Position numbers and translations under genes: made by a program. Of a DNA stretch of 64,000 nt, positions 12,191 to 22,740 are shown piece by piece. The stretch comes from Riptortus pedestris (lineage: Eukaryota; Arthropoda; Insecta; Hemiptera; Alydidae): positions 136,978,001 to 137,042,000 of the forward strand of contig CM032232.1 of assembly GCA_019009955.1 (NCBI GenBank). The letters are read 5' to 3'. How positions within the stretch are numbered: the stretch's first letter is position 1; the number at the start of each line of letters is the position of its first letter. The notes beneath the pieces were generated by a model. That model saw only the letters and a list, made by a program, of their open reading frames with translations. It did not search any database and was not told the origin of the DNA.

Positions 12191-12199
12191 TGGACGATG

Positions 12200-12461
12200 T
12201 TATATGGTGAAAATAGGAAAAGATGCACATCATATGAAAAGATAGGTTAGATAGAACATTAAATTTACAATAATATTGGATCTACCTAATTTTTCGAGTT
12301 GACTTATAATAACGGAGATATTTTGAATTTTTAAAATTTCCCCACTCTAAAACCACTGGCCCGTTTTCAGCTGTGAACAAACCTCATCTTTAATTATACA
12401 TAAAACGTTTAAATATCGAGTTCGGTAATGATCAAAGAAAAATTGTGACCGCTAGAGCGGT

Positions 12462-12520
<59 letters not shown>

Positions 12521-12642
12521 GAACGGACCTTGTTTTCGTCATCTCCTTGGTAGGATCGATGGACATTTCTGAACGTTTTTCAAAAGCCGCGTCATGAGTA
12601 CAACCTCAATAGCTGATTTCCCTTAAGGGAAATCTGCTAAAA
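12200..12642 (-). mobile_element. Family H, 5' half with TA tract
   Basis: The right edge carries the palindrome TTTCCCTTAAGGGAAATC and CTGCTAAAA, preceded by TAGGATCGATGGACATTTC, the TA tract at about 12469-12515, GACCGCTAGAGCGGTAAC and TAATAACGGAGATATTTTG. It lacks the 3' hairpin end. The left limit is approximate. Confidence 0.75.
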
Positions 12643-12825
12643 TGAATGATGAAAAAAAACCACCCCCCTAAATAAATAAAAAAAAATACACCCTGCTAAC
12701 GTATGAAAGAAGTAAAGAGTAGTGTGTGAAAATTATAGATTATAGTGTGTTTTATATATTAATGTCTTTTAGATGTTTTTTAAAGATAGAGTCAATGTAA
12801 TTACTGTTATCGGTCAAAAGTTCCT

Positions 12826-13085
12826 GTAATGTTTCTTCGTCGACAGTCATTCAACACGAGATGTGCAGTTAAAGTTGCGTTACAATGTCTACAAAGTGTT
12901 CCTTGTTTTTCATTTAGTGCCCGTGGGTCAGCAAGGAATGGCCAAGGCGTAGTCTGGCCAGCACAACTTCCTCTCTTCGTGTGCTCCTGTTACTTGATGG
13001 CCATTCCTTAACCGTTTGTTTTATTTGTCTTAGTTTATTGTCGTTTGTGTTATCCCAAAATTGCTGCCCGGTGAATTAATTACAT
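12826..13085 (-). pseudogene. Non-LTR retrotransposon ORF2 C-terminal tail (jockey/I-type), frameshifted
   Basis: The minus strand encodes, in two frames joined by a 1-nt shift near 12920, a segment with TRREEVVLARLRLGHS, LTHGH and then CRHCNATLTAHLVLNDC. The EEVVLxRLRxGHxxLTH phrase followed by a CxxC...H...C finger is characteristic of the end of ORF2 in jockey/I-group LINEs, downstream of reverse transcriptase. Related tails lie at 34885-35230 and 48780-49066. Only the 3' end is present, as expected for 5'-truncated insertions. Confidence 0.8.
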
Positions 13086-13104
13086 AATATAGGTTGGGTT
13101 GAGT

Positions 13105-13240
13105 TTATTTCCCTACTCAGCTATTGAGCTAGTACTCATGACTCGATTTTCGACGAATTTCTTCCTGTGTCCCATCGACCCTTTCTAGGAAATCAGGGAA
13201 AATGTGTCCCGTTCAAGATTATATTGTATATTATATATCA
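13105..13240 (+). mobile_element. Family H, 5' end fragment
   Basis: Reads TTCCCTACTCAGCTATTGAGCTAGTACTCATGACTCG, then CCCATCGACCC and CCGTTCAAGATTATAT. This is a diverged 5' end of the family running into a short TA-rich stretch. No 3' half follows before the next copy. Confidence 0.65.
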
Positions 13241-13287
13241 TACTTCACTGATCATACTATTGATGAATATGAAGTATTCTAGTAGTA

Positions 13288-13842
13288 TAAAAAGTCCGTC
13301 ACGCAGGGGCTGCGTAAACTAAGCAGATTTCCCACGTGAAGTTTTACAATAGAGAAATCTGCCTAATAACAACTGTAGTAGTAAGAAACCTCTAAACCTA
13401 AAACATTATTTAGGGCGTAATAACCCAGTAGTTTCTAGCCCCAAAAAAACAGTGAACCGAACCTCTACACCTAGTCCCGAGGGACGAAGAGTTAAGGAAT
13501 CTGCCGCCAGAGCTCGAGGCGGAAAGTCCGACCATACCTACTGGCGACCACACGCAGAATACAAATGCAAATATCTCGGTTAATATTCAAGATACAGAAT
13601 AAATGTATATAACATTATTTATAGTAAATTTAATGTGCAATAAGATAGCTATACAATTTTACGATCCGATGCATAATAACGGAGATATTTCGAATATTTG
13701 AAAATCCCCCCCCTCTAAACCCCCCCTCCCCCTGGTCCGATTTCAGCCGTTAACGAACTTGATCTTCCTTTTTACAAGAAACGATTAAATACCGAGTTTG
13801 GTGACGATTAAACACAAATTGCGACCGCGAGAGTGTGAACAG

Positions 13843-13907
<65 letters not shown>

Positions 13908-13945
13908 CTCAGAGAGTTAATTAATTTTTAGTATACCCTGGGAGG

Positions 13946-14007
<62 letters not shown>

Positions 14008-14107
14008 TAGTTTTGAACGGACGATGGACATTTGATGAATTTTTCGAAATTCGCGTCATGAGTACGACCTCAATAGCTGATTTCCCTTAAGGGAAAATCT
14101 GCCAAAA
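13288..14107 (-). mobile_element. Family H (HINE-like), full-length copy with two TA tracts
   Basis: Both ends are present: the 3' end at the left (AAAAGTCCGTCACGCAGG, CTAAGCAGATTTCCCACGTG) and the 5' end at the right (TTTCCCTTAAGGGAAAATCTG). A GC-rich module (about 13500-13555) sits inside the 3' part. The TA region is split into about 13848-13904 and 13945-14005 by about 40 bp containing GAGTTAATTAATTTTTAGTA and TACCCTGGGAGGA, a phrase that recurs near 49883-49920 outside any family H copy. Confidence 0.85.
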
Positions 14108-14700
14108 GGAGGTTACGAGCACAGTTTCAAAATACCCCAATTCACCCAAAAAATGCTCACGAAAAAATCCTCAATTTTTACAAATATGTATTTAAATCCA
14201 TATAAAACATCGATTTTTTGTAAAATATATATGGGAAAATCTATAAAACCATTGATTTTTTACGAAATAATCTAGAAAAATTACTACTTGAAAAGTCACT
14301 TTAGGCATGAGCATCATGGATATATTTTTCGAACCCCTTAAAAATTTATCAAAATCTATAAAATCACTGATTTTTTACAACAGATAAATCCATAAAATAG
14401 GGTTAAAATCCCAAAAGAAAAAATATTAATTTAATCACTTTCATTAAATCTAAATTTCTTTAACTTTCATTTGATAAATTTTTAGGGGATTTGAAAAATA
14501 CATCCATGATGCTCATGCCAAAAGTGCCTTTTCAAGTAGTAATTTTTCTAGATTATTTCGTAAAAAAATCAATGATTTTATAGATTTTTCGATGTTTTAT
14601 ATGGATTTAAATACATATTTGTAAAAAATTTAGGATTTTTTCGTGAGTATTTTTTGGGTGATTTGGGGTATTTTGAAACTGTGCTCGTAACCCCCTTTTT
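14104..14700. mobile_element. Foldback element with long terminal inverted repeats
   Basis: The left arm begins AAAAGGAGGTTACGAGCAC and continues with AGTTTCAAAATACCCCAA. The right arm ends with the reverse complement, TTGGGGTATTTTGAAACTG then TGCTCGTAACCCCCTTTTT. Arms of about 250 bp match with scattered differences and enclose about 70 bp. There is no coding capacity. It abuts the 5' end of the family H copy on its left. No clear target duplication was found, so the superfamily is open. Confidence 0.85.
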
Positions 14701-15007
14701 ATACTACTTATTCTTTTCAGATATTCAATATTTTAATAATGGTTATTATGTACTACCTGCCATAATTGTGCTTTGGACCGGTTTTAGGAAAAGAAACTTC
14801 TATTTTTACGTATTAACTATCCACGGTTATGAATAAATAGTTTTAATTATTTTTTTATACAGGAGCAGCCGCAACTAGGAGATTTGACTCAAAATTTAAT
14901 AGTATAAAATGAAAAGAAAATTAAAGAAAAATATAAAACAAAACTGATCCCAGCAAACAAAAAAATCAACACAATAAATAAAAATTAAATATAAGTAATA
15001 AAGACAG

Positions 15008-15424
15008 CATATATGATAACTTCTTTGGTTCTTGGATTAATAAAATCTGAGTGATTGAGATAAAAGTTATTCTGATTCATTAAAAATTACTGCACTAGTT
15101 GTAGTAAATAGTTCTCAATAAAATCAATATATCGTATTCAGATATATTTCATTAATTGTTCTTCTTTCCGGTGTAGGATAATTCTCTCTATACAGCGTTG
15201 CGATATTGGCTGCCCTTAATGTCTACAATTTAAACGCTTTCCGTTGTAGATATTATTAACTAGTAAATTGATTGAATGCTGTCTTATTACCGTTTGTATT
15301 TATCTTAGCATTCACAGATGTGTGATTAGTATGCAAGATTTATGCGTTTTTGCGCGTAAATATCCTTCACCCGTGGGAAATCTGCATAGTTTACGGCAGC
15401 CCCCTTCCTTCGAAACGGACTTTC
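15008..15424 (+). mobile_element. Family H, 3' part of the long variant
   Basis: Contains TCTGAGTGATTGAGATAAAAGTTATTCTGATTC, TTCTCAATAAAATCAATATA and AACGCTTTCCG, the long-variant module also present at about 48110-48640 and 60520-60960. It ends with GTGGGAAATCTGCATAG and a worn 3' hairpin GGCAGCCCCCTTCC followed by ACGGACTTTC. The 5' half and TA tract are absent. Confidence 0.7.
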
Positions 15425-15460
15425 ATATTCTTTGATTGGCTGACCAGTCTGTTGTTACAA

Positions 15461-17700
15461 TTAACCCTAGAGGAGGGCTCGACCTTCCTTGACTTAACGA
15501 AATTGGTACGCGTGGGAGTGTGCACTCCCCAACGATACTTGATTTCGTCTTTTATACTGCAAGGCCTTTGAAACCTATTTATTTTGTAGTATAGGCGCCT
15601 TTAAAAGGGCTATTCAAAATGGTCTAACCTAGAAATAATAAAAAACAATGCTGACAAAAAAAATGTTTTTGTACAAAAATTTAAATTTTTAGAAATAGCG
15701 CTGAAAAAAAATTTGAAAATTAAAAGAAGACATACGAAAGAAATTTTTTTAATCAACTTTAATCAAAATTGGATGGTTAATTTTTATTTTTCAGTCAGTC
15801 CTTTAGAATACGGCAATTGAACACTGAGAAAATTAAATTGGAACACAATTCTTTGCATATCTTTACATCACTTACACACTGAGTTTGTCGTCTTCCTCGT
15901 CTAGTTTTACGAATACATTTTTCACATCTGTTTGCAGGAACATGTTGTTATAGAGACTGAGGGTAAGGTTTCCCGTTGAGTTTCTCCTGCATATCTGTGC
16001 ACTAAAATGACATTCTTTTAATAATTCTCACAACCAAGTCTCGGGGAAGGCAGGAAATAGTGAGGCCTGCCGGAGATAAGTGGTTGTTGTAGATACCTCA
16101 CAGGAAAATAATCATTTTAAATATTTTCTTCTTTGATGTTCTAGACAAATATACAACCTGAGCAATTAAATTCCAGCGATATTCAATGATGTGGAAAAAT
16201 ACAGCTATTGCCCATGCTGTTCGTTCTTTGAGAGCGCGGGCAAGTGAATAATTCGATGCTAGTTTGGTCAACTGTGTACAACCCATCCTTTTGTTTCATT
16301 TTGTAAAAACATATGAATTTCGGTCTTCAATTTTTCCCCCCGATGCTCAATATTTCCATTTATGATGCATTGAAGACCACCAGAGAACAACCCTTGCTAT
16401 TTTTGGGAACATAATGAAGCAATTGTGAGCCCGGATTTGCTAAAATACTAATTGGGCTTGAACGTACAACTTTAGTTTTTGCGGTTTGCGAATGAAGGAT
16501 GAGGATTTCAGGTGTGTTGGGGGGGGGGGTTTTTTTCTTCATGTGTCCCAGACTGCTTTCAACTTCACTCTTTCAACGATATTCAACAAGAGGAATCACT
16601 GAGAAACCAATTATCGATGTAACATTCCATGCCAGTATTCTTGATCGGGTAACTAGTCTCTTCACGACATCCACTTAGCTGTTAGAAATATTGACTGGAA
16701 CCTTCGGGCTGCTCTCCCACAAATAAAGTCTCCATGTTTTTATTACATAAAATGATTTTGGAGAACTGCAAGGTAAAAAACTTTTATTCCATACTTAGCA
16801 GGCATATTAGATTTTATAATTACTTAATCCAAAGCGGGCTCATAGTTCCCCCAAGTATCTCATCACTAATGTTGCATTCTCAGATATGGTATTAAGTTTT
16901 TTTTTGCATATGTAAATAAATTCGTCAAAATGTCTCTAATTGGTGCCATTTATCTGGTTTTTTTTTTCTTCTTCCACCCGTCCTCTTTGTAATATCCAAA
17001 CCAAGACATCCATAAGGAAATATACAGAAATCTTTTTTGCAGACATTGGTACACCTATAAATATTCGTTTCCGTTGCTTTCCCCATAGTTCATCAGTATT
17101 TGATGTGGGAAGATTTTAAAAAACACCTGATAGAGCCAATGAAACAATAATCCAATAGCAGTAGCCTTTAGTTCAACATGATTCGTTTCATTAGCATCCC
17201 TATCTCTTCATAATTTTTCTGAACCCACAAAATTTTCATATTCCTGGAAATTGAACAATTTGGAGCATTTCATCTGTTACAAAAAAATACGAAAGAAGGT
17301 TTCCAGGGGATGTTATCAATAAAAAAATATTCGTTACCAGGGAAATGAGTTTTAGCGATTTCCAGCTTCACGTCTCTCACATTCTGTTTACGGTTCCTTT
17401 CTGACCACTTATAGTTCTTATAACCTTTAACCCCGATTATATCTACTCTCTCAGCAAGGAAAATATCTTTCTTCATCTGCCTGATAGAAGTCGCACTTTC
17501 TTCGAGATCCCGTGTCTTCAGCACGTCACACGTAGTCATCCGTATCACTCGACTGTTCGTCACCAAGGATTTCACCACCACGCCTTCTCCGTCTGGTCCT
17601 TCATTCAAACAATTTCCATTATTTACTACACTCTAAATCACTACTGGCAGCCAAAGGCTATCAGTTATTATTTTTTCAGCCATAATGCCACCGTAAAACT
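15461..17700 (-). pseudogene. piggyBac-type transposon fossil with transposase remnants
   Basis: The left end reads TTAACCCTAGAGGAGG at 15461, a TTAA target followed by the CCCTAGA-type terminus known from piggyBac, and a subterminal palindrome GGGAGTG-TG-CACTCCC lies near 15509-15524. On the minus strand, in shifting frames: a KWSxxNRKQNVR...HFPGNEYFF segment (17270-17608), MPAKYGIKVF (about 16775), VGEQPEG and PIKNTGMECYIDNWF (about 16620-16730), LLHYVPKNSKG (about 16385-16425), NYSLARALKERTAWAIAVFFHIIEYR (about 16170-16250), and a Cys-rich RCEKCIRKTRRGRR (about 15885-15925). Their order and wording match the piggyBac family from N- to C-terminus. Multiple stops and frameshifts make it inactive. 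The right end was not found. Confidence 0.85.
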
Positions 17701-17854
17701 ATGGATACGAAACACTTGGATTATTTAACAAAAACTACGATCGAAAAAACTGACAACTTAACATGGTCGCGTAGGTGTGAGATCTACCCCAATGGCCAAA
17801 TATACACGAATGTGGGAAGGTCAAGAGTGAGGACGAGTCTTACTGAGGAAAAGG

Positions 17855-19557
17855 AGGACAAGCGGTGTGTGTCCCAGGAAGGTACCATAAGGGGTAGGGG
17901 GACTGCAGGTTAAACATGCATGTCTGAGGAAAGGAGGACATAGGGTATCCAGGACAGGAAACCAGGGGTGGGGGACTGTCAGGTTGAAACTGCAATTGTC
18001 CTGAACGAAAGGAAGGCAGAGTGGTATACAGGAAGCGGTACCAGGGGTTTAGGGACTGCTAGGGTTGAAACAATGCATGACGGCTAGGAAGGAGGCAGAG
18101 GGTGTCAGTAAAGTGTGTAACCAGGGGGTTGGGGACTGCAGGAGTTGAAACATGCAAAGTCTGAGTAAATGGAAGGCAGAGGCTCGTCAGGAAGGTACCT
18201 GGGGTGGGGGACTGCAGGTTGAAACATGCAATGTCCTAGGTAATAAGGCGGGCCGATGTATCATGAAAGAACCAAGGTGATGGGGGGACTGCAGGTTAAA
18301 CATGCCATGTCTGAGAAAGGAGGAGCGGCAGAGAGTTGTCCAGAAGGTACCGAGGGGTGGGGACTGCAGTGTTGAAACATGGCATGTCTGCAGGCAGGCG
18401 GGCAGAGGTGTCAGGAATGTACCAGGGTGGGGGACTGCAGGTTGAAACATGCATGTCTTAGGCAAAGGAGGGCAGACGGTTGTCATGAAGGTACCTAGGG
18501 GATGGGGGGACTGCATAGGTTAGTTTGAGTGCAGTTTGAAATCAAGCATGTCTGAGAGAAAGGATGGCAGAGGGTGTCCAGAAGGCTACCAAGGGGTGGA
18601 GGGGACCAGGTATGTTGAACAACATGCATCTCTGAGGAAAGGAGGGCAGAGGGTATCAGGAAGGTACCAGGGGTGGGGGGACTGCAGGTTGAAACATGCA
18701 TGTCTGAGGAAAGGAGGGCAGAGGGTGTCAGGAAGGTACCAGGGGTGGGGGGACTGCAGGTTGAAACATGCATGTCTGAGGCAAGGAGGGCAGAGGGTGT
18801 CAGGAAGGTACCAGGGGTGAGGGGACTGCAGGTTAAACTATGACATTCTAGAGGCATAGGAAGGGCGCAGATGGGTGTCAGGAAGAGGACCAGGGGTGGG
18901 TGACTGCGTAGAGTTTGAAACATGCATGTCTGAAGGAACAGGAAGGGCCAGAGGGTGTCAGGAAGGTACCAGGGGTGGGGGGGGACTTGCATGGTTGAAA
19001 CCCCCAAGCATGTCTGAGCAAGGAGGCAGAAAGGTCAGATCAGGCAAGGTACCAAGGGGTTGGGGGAATGTCAGGTTGAAAAACATGCATGTCAGAGAAA
19101 GGAGGGCAGAGGTGTCAGAAGGTAACAGGGTTGGGGTGACTGTAAGGTTGTAAAACATTACATGTCTGAGGAAAGGAAGGGCAGGAGTGGTGTCAGGAAG
19201 GTACCACTGGGGTGGGGGGAACTGCCAGGTTGAGAAACATGCCATGTCCTGAGGCAAGGAGGCAGAGGGTGAGTCAGGAAGGTACAGGTGTGGGGGGAAG
19301 GGCAGGTTTGAAAACAAGCAAGTCTGAGGAAAGGAGGCAAGAGGAGGTGTCGTAAGGTACCAGGGTCGGGGGGACTGCAGGTTGAAACATGCAGTCTGAA
19401 TGACAAGGAGGGCAGAGGTGTGTCAGGAATGTACCAGGTGCGTTGCGGGGGACTGCAAAGGTTGAAATACCATTCATGTCTTTTTCTGGAGGCGAAAGGA
19501 GGGCAAGGGTGTCCAGGAAGGTTGCCAGGGTGGGGGACTGTAGGTTGAAACATGCAA
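17855..19557. repeat. 72-bp GC-rich minisatellite array
   Basis: Units contain GGAAGGTACCAGGGGTGGGG, ACTGCAGGTTGAAACATGCA and TGTCTGAGGAAAGGAGG. The cleanest units lie at about 18640-18830 (GGAAGGTACC starts at 18659, 18731 and 18803), giving a 72-bp period; about 23 units are present. Because 72 is a multiple of 3, long open frames occur on both strands, but they switch frame with single-base indels and have no gene-like features. The array is G-rich on the plus strand and very unlike the AT-rich surroundings. Outer units differ mainly by single-base gains and losses. Confidence 0.95.
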
Positions 19558-20932
19558 TAGAGGACCTTTGCGATACTGGATTCGATCCGATATCTGCTAT
19601 CGATACCATACTGGTATAAAAAGTATCGAGATACTCCATATATCGCATTAAAAAGTTACGATACCAAAGGTATCGGTATCGAAACACCTCTGATTATTAA
19701 AACAGGTTTTTTAGAAAAAAAATTGTGATTTATTACTGTTATAAAACGTCAGTTTTAGTAGATTTCCCTTAAGGGAAATCAGCTATTGAGGTCGTACTCA
19801 TGACGCGAGGTGGGGGGGGAGGGTTCAAAATTTTTCCTCAAATGTCCATCGATCCTACCCAGGAGTTTGACGACAATGAGGTCCGTAATCAAAATTATAT
19901 ATATATATATATATATAATAAATTATTATAGTCCATATATATATATATATATATAATAAATATAATATATATATATATTATATATATAAATATTATTATA
20001 GTCAGATTTTTCGCATCTAGCGGTCGCAATTTTTGTATACGCGTCGTCTTCTACCAAACTTCATATTAATGCGTTTTACGTAAAAAGAGAGATCAAGTTT
20101 CGTTAATGCCCTGAAAGGTCGGACCAGTGGGATGGGGGGTTTAAGAGGGGGGATTTTTTGAAAATTCAAAAATGAATCTCCGGTAATATACGTCGGATCG
20201 AAAAATATTATAGAATCAATCTTATTGCAAATTAAATTTACTATAAATATTGTTATATAGCAATTAGTTCTCTATCTGAATATAAACTGAGATATCTTTG
20301 CTTTGTATCTTCTGCATATGCTCGGCATCAGTGTCTTAGTTCGTACTTTCCGCGCCGTGAGCATCTGCGGCCGTTTTTGTAATTATTCGTTAGCTTACAA
20401 CTACAGCATGTTATTAGGCAGATTTTCTTCTATGTAAAAACTATAACCGTGGAAATCTGCTAAGTTTTTACGCAGCCCCTGCGTGACACGGACTTTTTAG
20501 ATCTCTTTAAACAAACGTTTATCGGCTTTAGTTTCTTAAAAAAATAAAAAAAAAAATTAATTTTATTTTTGTCAATATTGGAAATCTATGGATGAAGACA
20601 GAGTAACTTCCCACAATGAGGCGGTGTATCCTTTAATCCCCTGCCTTTGAAAATGTCGCTACTACTACGACCATAATTTAGATTTATTACTCATTTCATG
20701 AATTTTATTTACATAAATTCGAAATTTTTATTAGATTACTTTTTAATGTAATTAAGTTTTTCATATTAAATTATCAAAACGTTCGATACTCGCCAACTCA
20801 TCTTTTGTTTGCGATCGACCGTTGAAATATCGGAAAAGACCAAAGGTATCGATACCAATACTCCTAGTATCGAATACAAAAAAGTATCGTGATAAACCCT
20901 CAACCAAATCGGTAGTATCGCAACAGTCCCTA
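19558..20932. mobile_element. hAT-like element inserted in the minisatellite
   Basis: The left end TAGAGGACCTTTGCGATACT and the right end (reverse complement) TAGGGACTGTTGCGATACT form imperfect terminal inverted repeats. Both ends carry subterminal GGTATCGATACC-type phrases. The flanks are AACATGCA on the left and AACAATGCA on the right, an 8-bp-type duplication with one extra base, followed by minisatellite sequence (TGTCTGAGG). An 8-bp duplication fits hAT. There is no transposase ORF; a family H copy fills more than half of it. Confidence 0.7.
19752..20498 (+). mobile_element. Family H (HINE-like), complete copy inside the hAT-like element
   Basis: Starts TTTTAGTAGATTTCCC with the CCCTTAAGGG palindrome, has a split TA region (about 19893-19995), a CATCTAGCGGTCGCAA phrase, GTGGGATGGGGGG, and ends GTGGAAATCTGCTAAG, hairpin CGCAGCCCCTGCG, then TGACACGGACTTTT. 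Many single-base insertions relative to other copies echo the indel-rich minisatellite nearby. Confidence 0.82.
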
Positions 20933-21100
20933 AACAATGCATGTCTGAGGCAAGTTAATGTATTGGTCTCTGGGGATTGACTCACCGCGCGCGACCACTC
21001 TATGGTTAAGGCGATTTCTGTTATGGAGTTGCTAAAATGTTAATCGAATGAAGGATTTATCATTATCATTTGTATCTGTTCACTTATATTCGCGGTGGTG
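20933..21100. other. Right remnant of the minisatellite, then unrecognised DNA
   Basis: TGCATGTCTGAGGCAAG at about 20938-20954 is a partial 72-bp unit that continues the array after the hAT-like insert. Beyond it nothing is recognised. Confidence 0.6.
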
Positions 21101-21109
21101 TTAAGTGTA

Positions 21110-21235
21110 AAAGTATGCATATTTATCTATTGTAAAATTGTCACTTGGGAAATCTGCTTTTTACTTAGAAAAAGGAAATATATAGAAATCAGCAGACTTT
21201 GCAAAGCCCTAGCGAGACGGATTTTTTTACACTCG
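21110..21235 (+). mobile_element. Family H, worn 3' end
   Basis: CTATTGTAAAATTGTCACTTGGGAAATCTGC is the penultimate hairpin region of the family, followed after an AT-rich insertion by AAGCCCTAGCGAGACGGATTTTTTT, a worn terminus. Confidence 0.55.
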
Positions 21236-21779
21236 AGGTATATCTTTTTGGGCAGTTGCAGAAATGAATTATGTAAAAGAGGATAGTATTTATTATTTTC
21301 TCTGCTTCTAAAGGCTTTCCTTTAATAAGGACGTATAATTAATTAATGAATAATGGCTGTAAAAACCGCTTTTGAATTCATGAGTAACAACATCTTGCTT
21401 GTTATATATTCAGTGTATCAATTTACAAATGGACGGTAGCCACCTTCCAGGTTGTTAGTGTTAAATATGTAAGGGAAACTAGAGAGGCTTTAATGGCAGA
21501 CACAAGCTTCTAAATGGTTATTAATAAGAGAGCAGATTAAACGGTGCCGCCTCATAATATGAACCCGGCCTCATAAAGGATATGTGTTCTATTAATATTC
21601 AGCTACATTTAACACATAATTCCTCCCCTTCAATAAATACCTCGTCCATCACGGCCGATGTAATTAACACAGCTGATTTTACACTATTCCCTCTTCAAAT
21701 TATACTGCTCAGGTAGTTGAAATGAGGCACAATTTCTCTGTATGCTTACTTAAAAACCGAATAAACAGAAACCAAATAA
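21236..21779. other. Unrecognised DNA
   Basis: No ORF, RNA gene or family H/C phrase was identified here. Confidence 0.45.
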
Positions 21780-22442
21780 AAAAAGTCCGTCACGGAGGGG
21801 CTGCGTAAACTAAGCAGATTTCCCTCGTGAAGTTTAGCAATAGAGAAATCTGCGTACTGGTAGCACAACACCACCATAAAGTAAATACAAACGGTAATGA
21901 GAAATCTTTCAGTTAATTTTAATAAACTCCCAACTGAAACGGCTTCTGAATTGTAAGAATAATTTATATTTTAATAACTCAAATTTTGGTAGTCCAAGAA
22001 CTAAAGAAGGGGGAGGGGCGGATGAACAGAATGTATTTGCATAAATCTCACAAAGTAACGAAGGTTAGGTAAGGTTAGAATCGACAGGTTAGGTTGGAAG
22101 CTTCCACCAGAGCCGAGACTTACGAAAACGGCCGAACTAACCCAAACAACACCCGACCAAAGACTTCATAAAAATGCAAATATCTCGGTTAATATTCAAG
22201 ATAGAGAATAAATGCATATAACAATATTTATAGTAAATTTAATTTGAAATAAGATTCATTCTGTATACTGTTTCGATCCGATGCATAATAACGGAGATAA
22301 TTTGAATTTTCGAAAATCATCCCCCCTCCCTTCAGTCCGATTTAAGCCCTTAACGAACTTGATCTGTCTTTTTACATAAAACGGTTAAATATCGAGTTTC
22401 GTAACGATCAAACAAAAATTGCGACCGCTAGAGCATTAACAG

Positions 22443-22499
<57 letters not shown>
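21780..22499 (-). mobile_element. Family H, 3' half up to the TA tract
   Basis: The left edge is the 3' terminus in reverse (AAAAGTCCGTCACGGAGG, CTAAGCAGATTTCCCTCGTG). It contains an AGGTTAGGTTGG-rich segment near 22060-22100 shared with 36340-36370, then ATCTCGGTTAATATTCAAG and GACCGCTAGAGC. It stops in the TA tract (22448-22499). The 5' half is replaced by an inverted second 3' half. Confidence 0.8.
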
Positions 22500-22504
<5 letters not shown>

Positions 22505-22726
22505 TAAATTTACTATAAATATTGTTCTATACATTCATTCTCTATCTTGAGTACTAACCGAGATATTTGCATTTTTGTTAATTGTGGGTCGATAACGGAT
22601 GACTAAATTTCCCGCGAAAAGCTAGTTCGGCCGTCACTGTTTGGCTCTCGTATGGAGATTTCTCTATTGTATAACTTCACGTGTGAAATCTGCTTAGTTT
22701 ACGCAGCCCCTCCGTGACGGACTTTT
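22500..22726 (+). mobile_element. Family H, second 3' half, inverted relative to its neighbour
   Basis: Begins at the TA tract with TTAAATTTACTATAAATATTG, continues to ACCGAGATATTTGC, GTGTGAAATCTGCTTAG, hairpin region CGCAGCCCCTCCG and TGACGGACTTTTA. With 21780-22499 it forms a composite whose two outer ends are both 3' termini. Confidence 0.8.
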
Positions 22727-22740
22727 ATAGTTGATTAACG

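Noticed and set aside
17270..17608. A 112-codon minus-strand ORF as an independent host gene
   Set aside because: It sits in order with other piggyBac-like pieces and is better explained as the N-terminal part of that fossil.
18187..19687. Long open frames in several frames on both strands, with a 24-residue repeat
   Set aside because: They follow from a 72-bp repeat period (a multiple of three) and break at unit indels; there is no start context, domain or composition typical of a protein gene.
22060..22100. AGGTTAGGTTGG-type sequence as an interstitial telomere (TTAGG) array
   Set aside because: Only a few irregular copies occur, and the same segment lies at the same place in another family H copy (36340-36370), so it belongs to the element.
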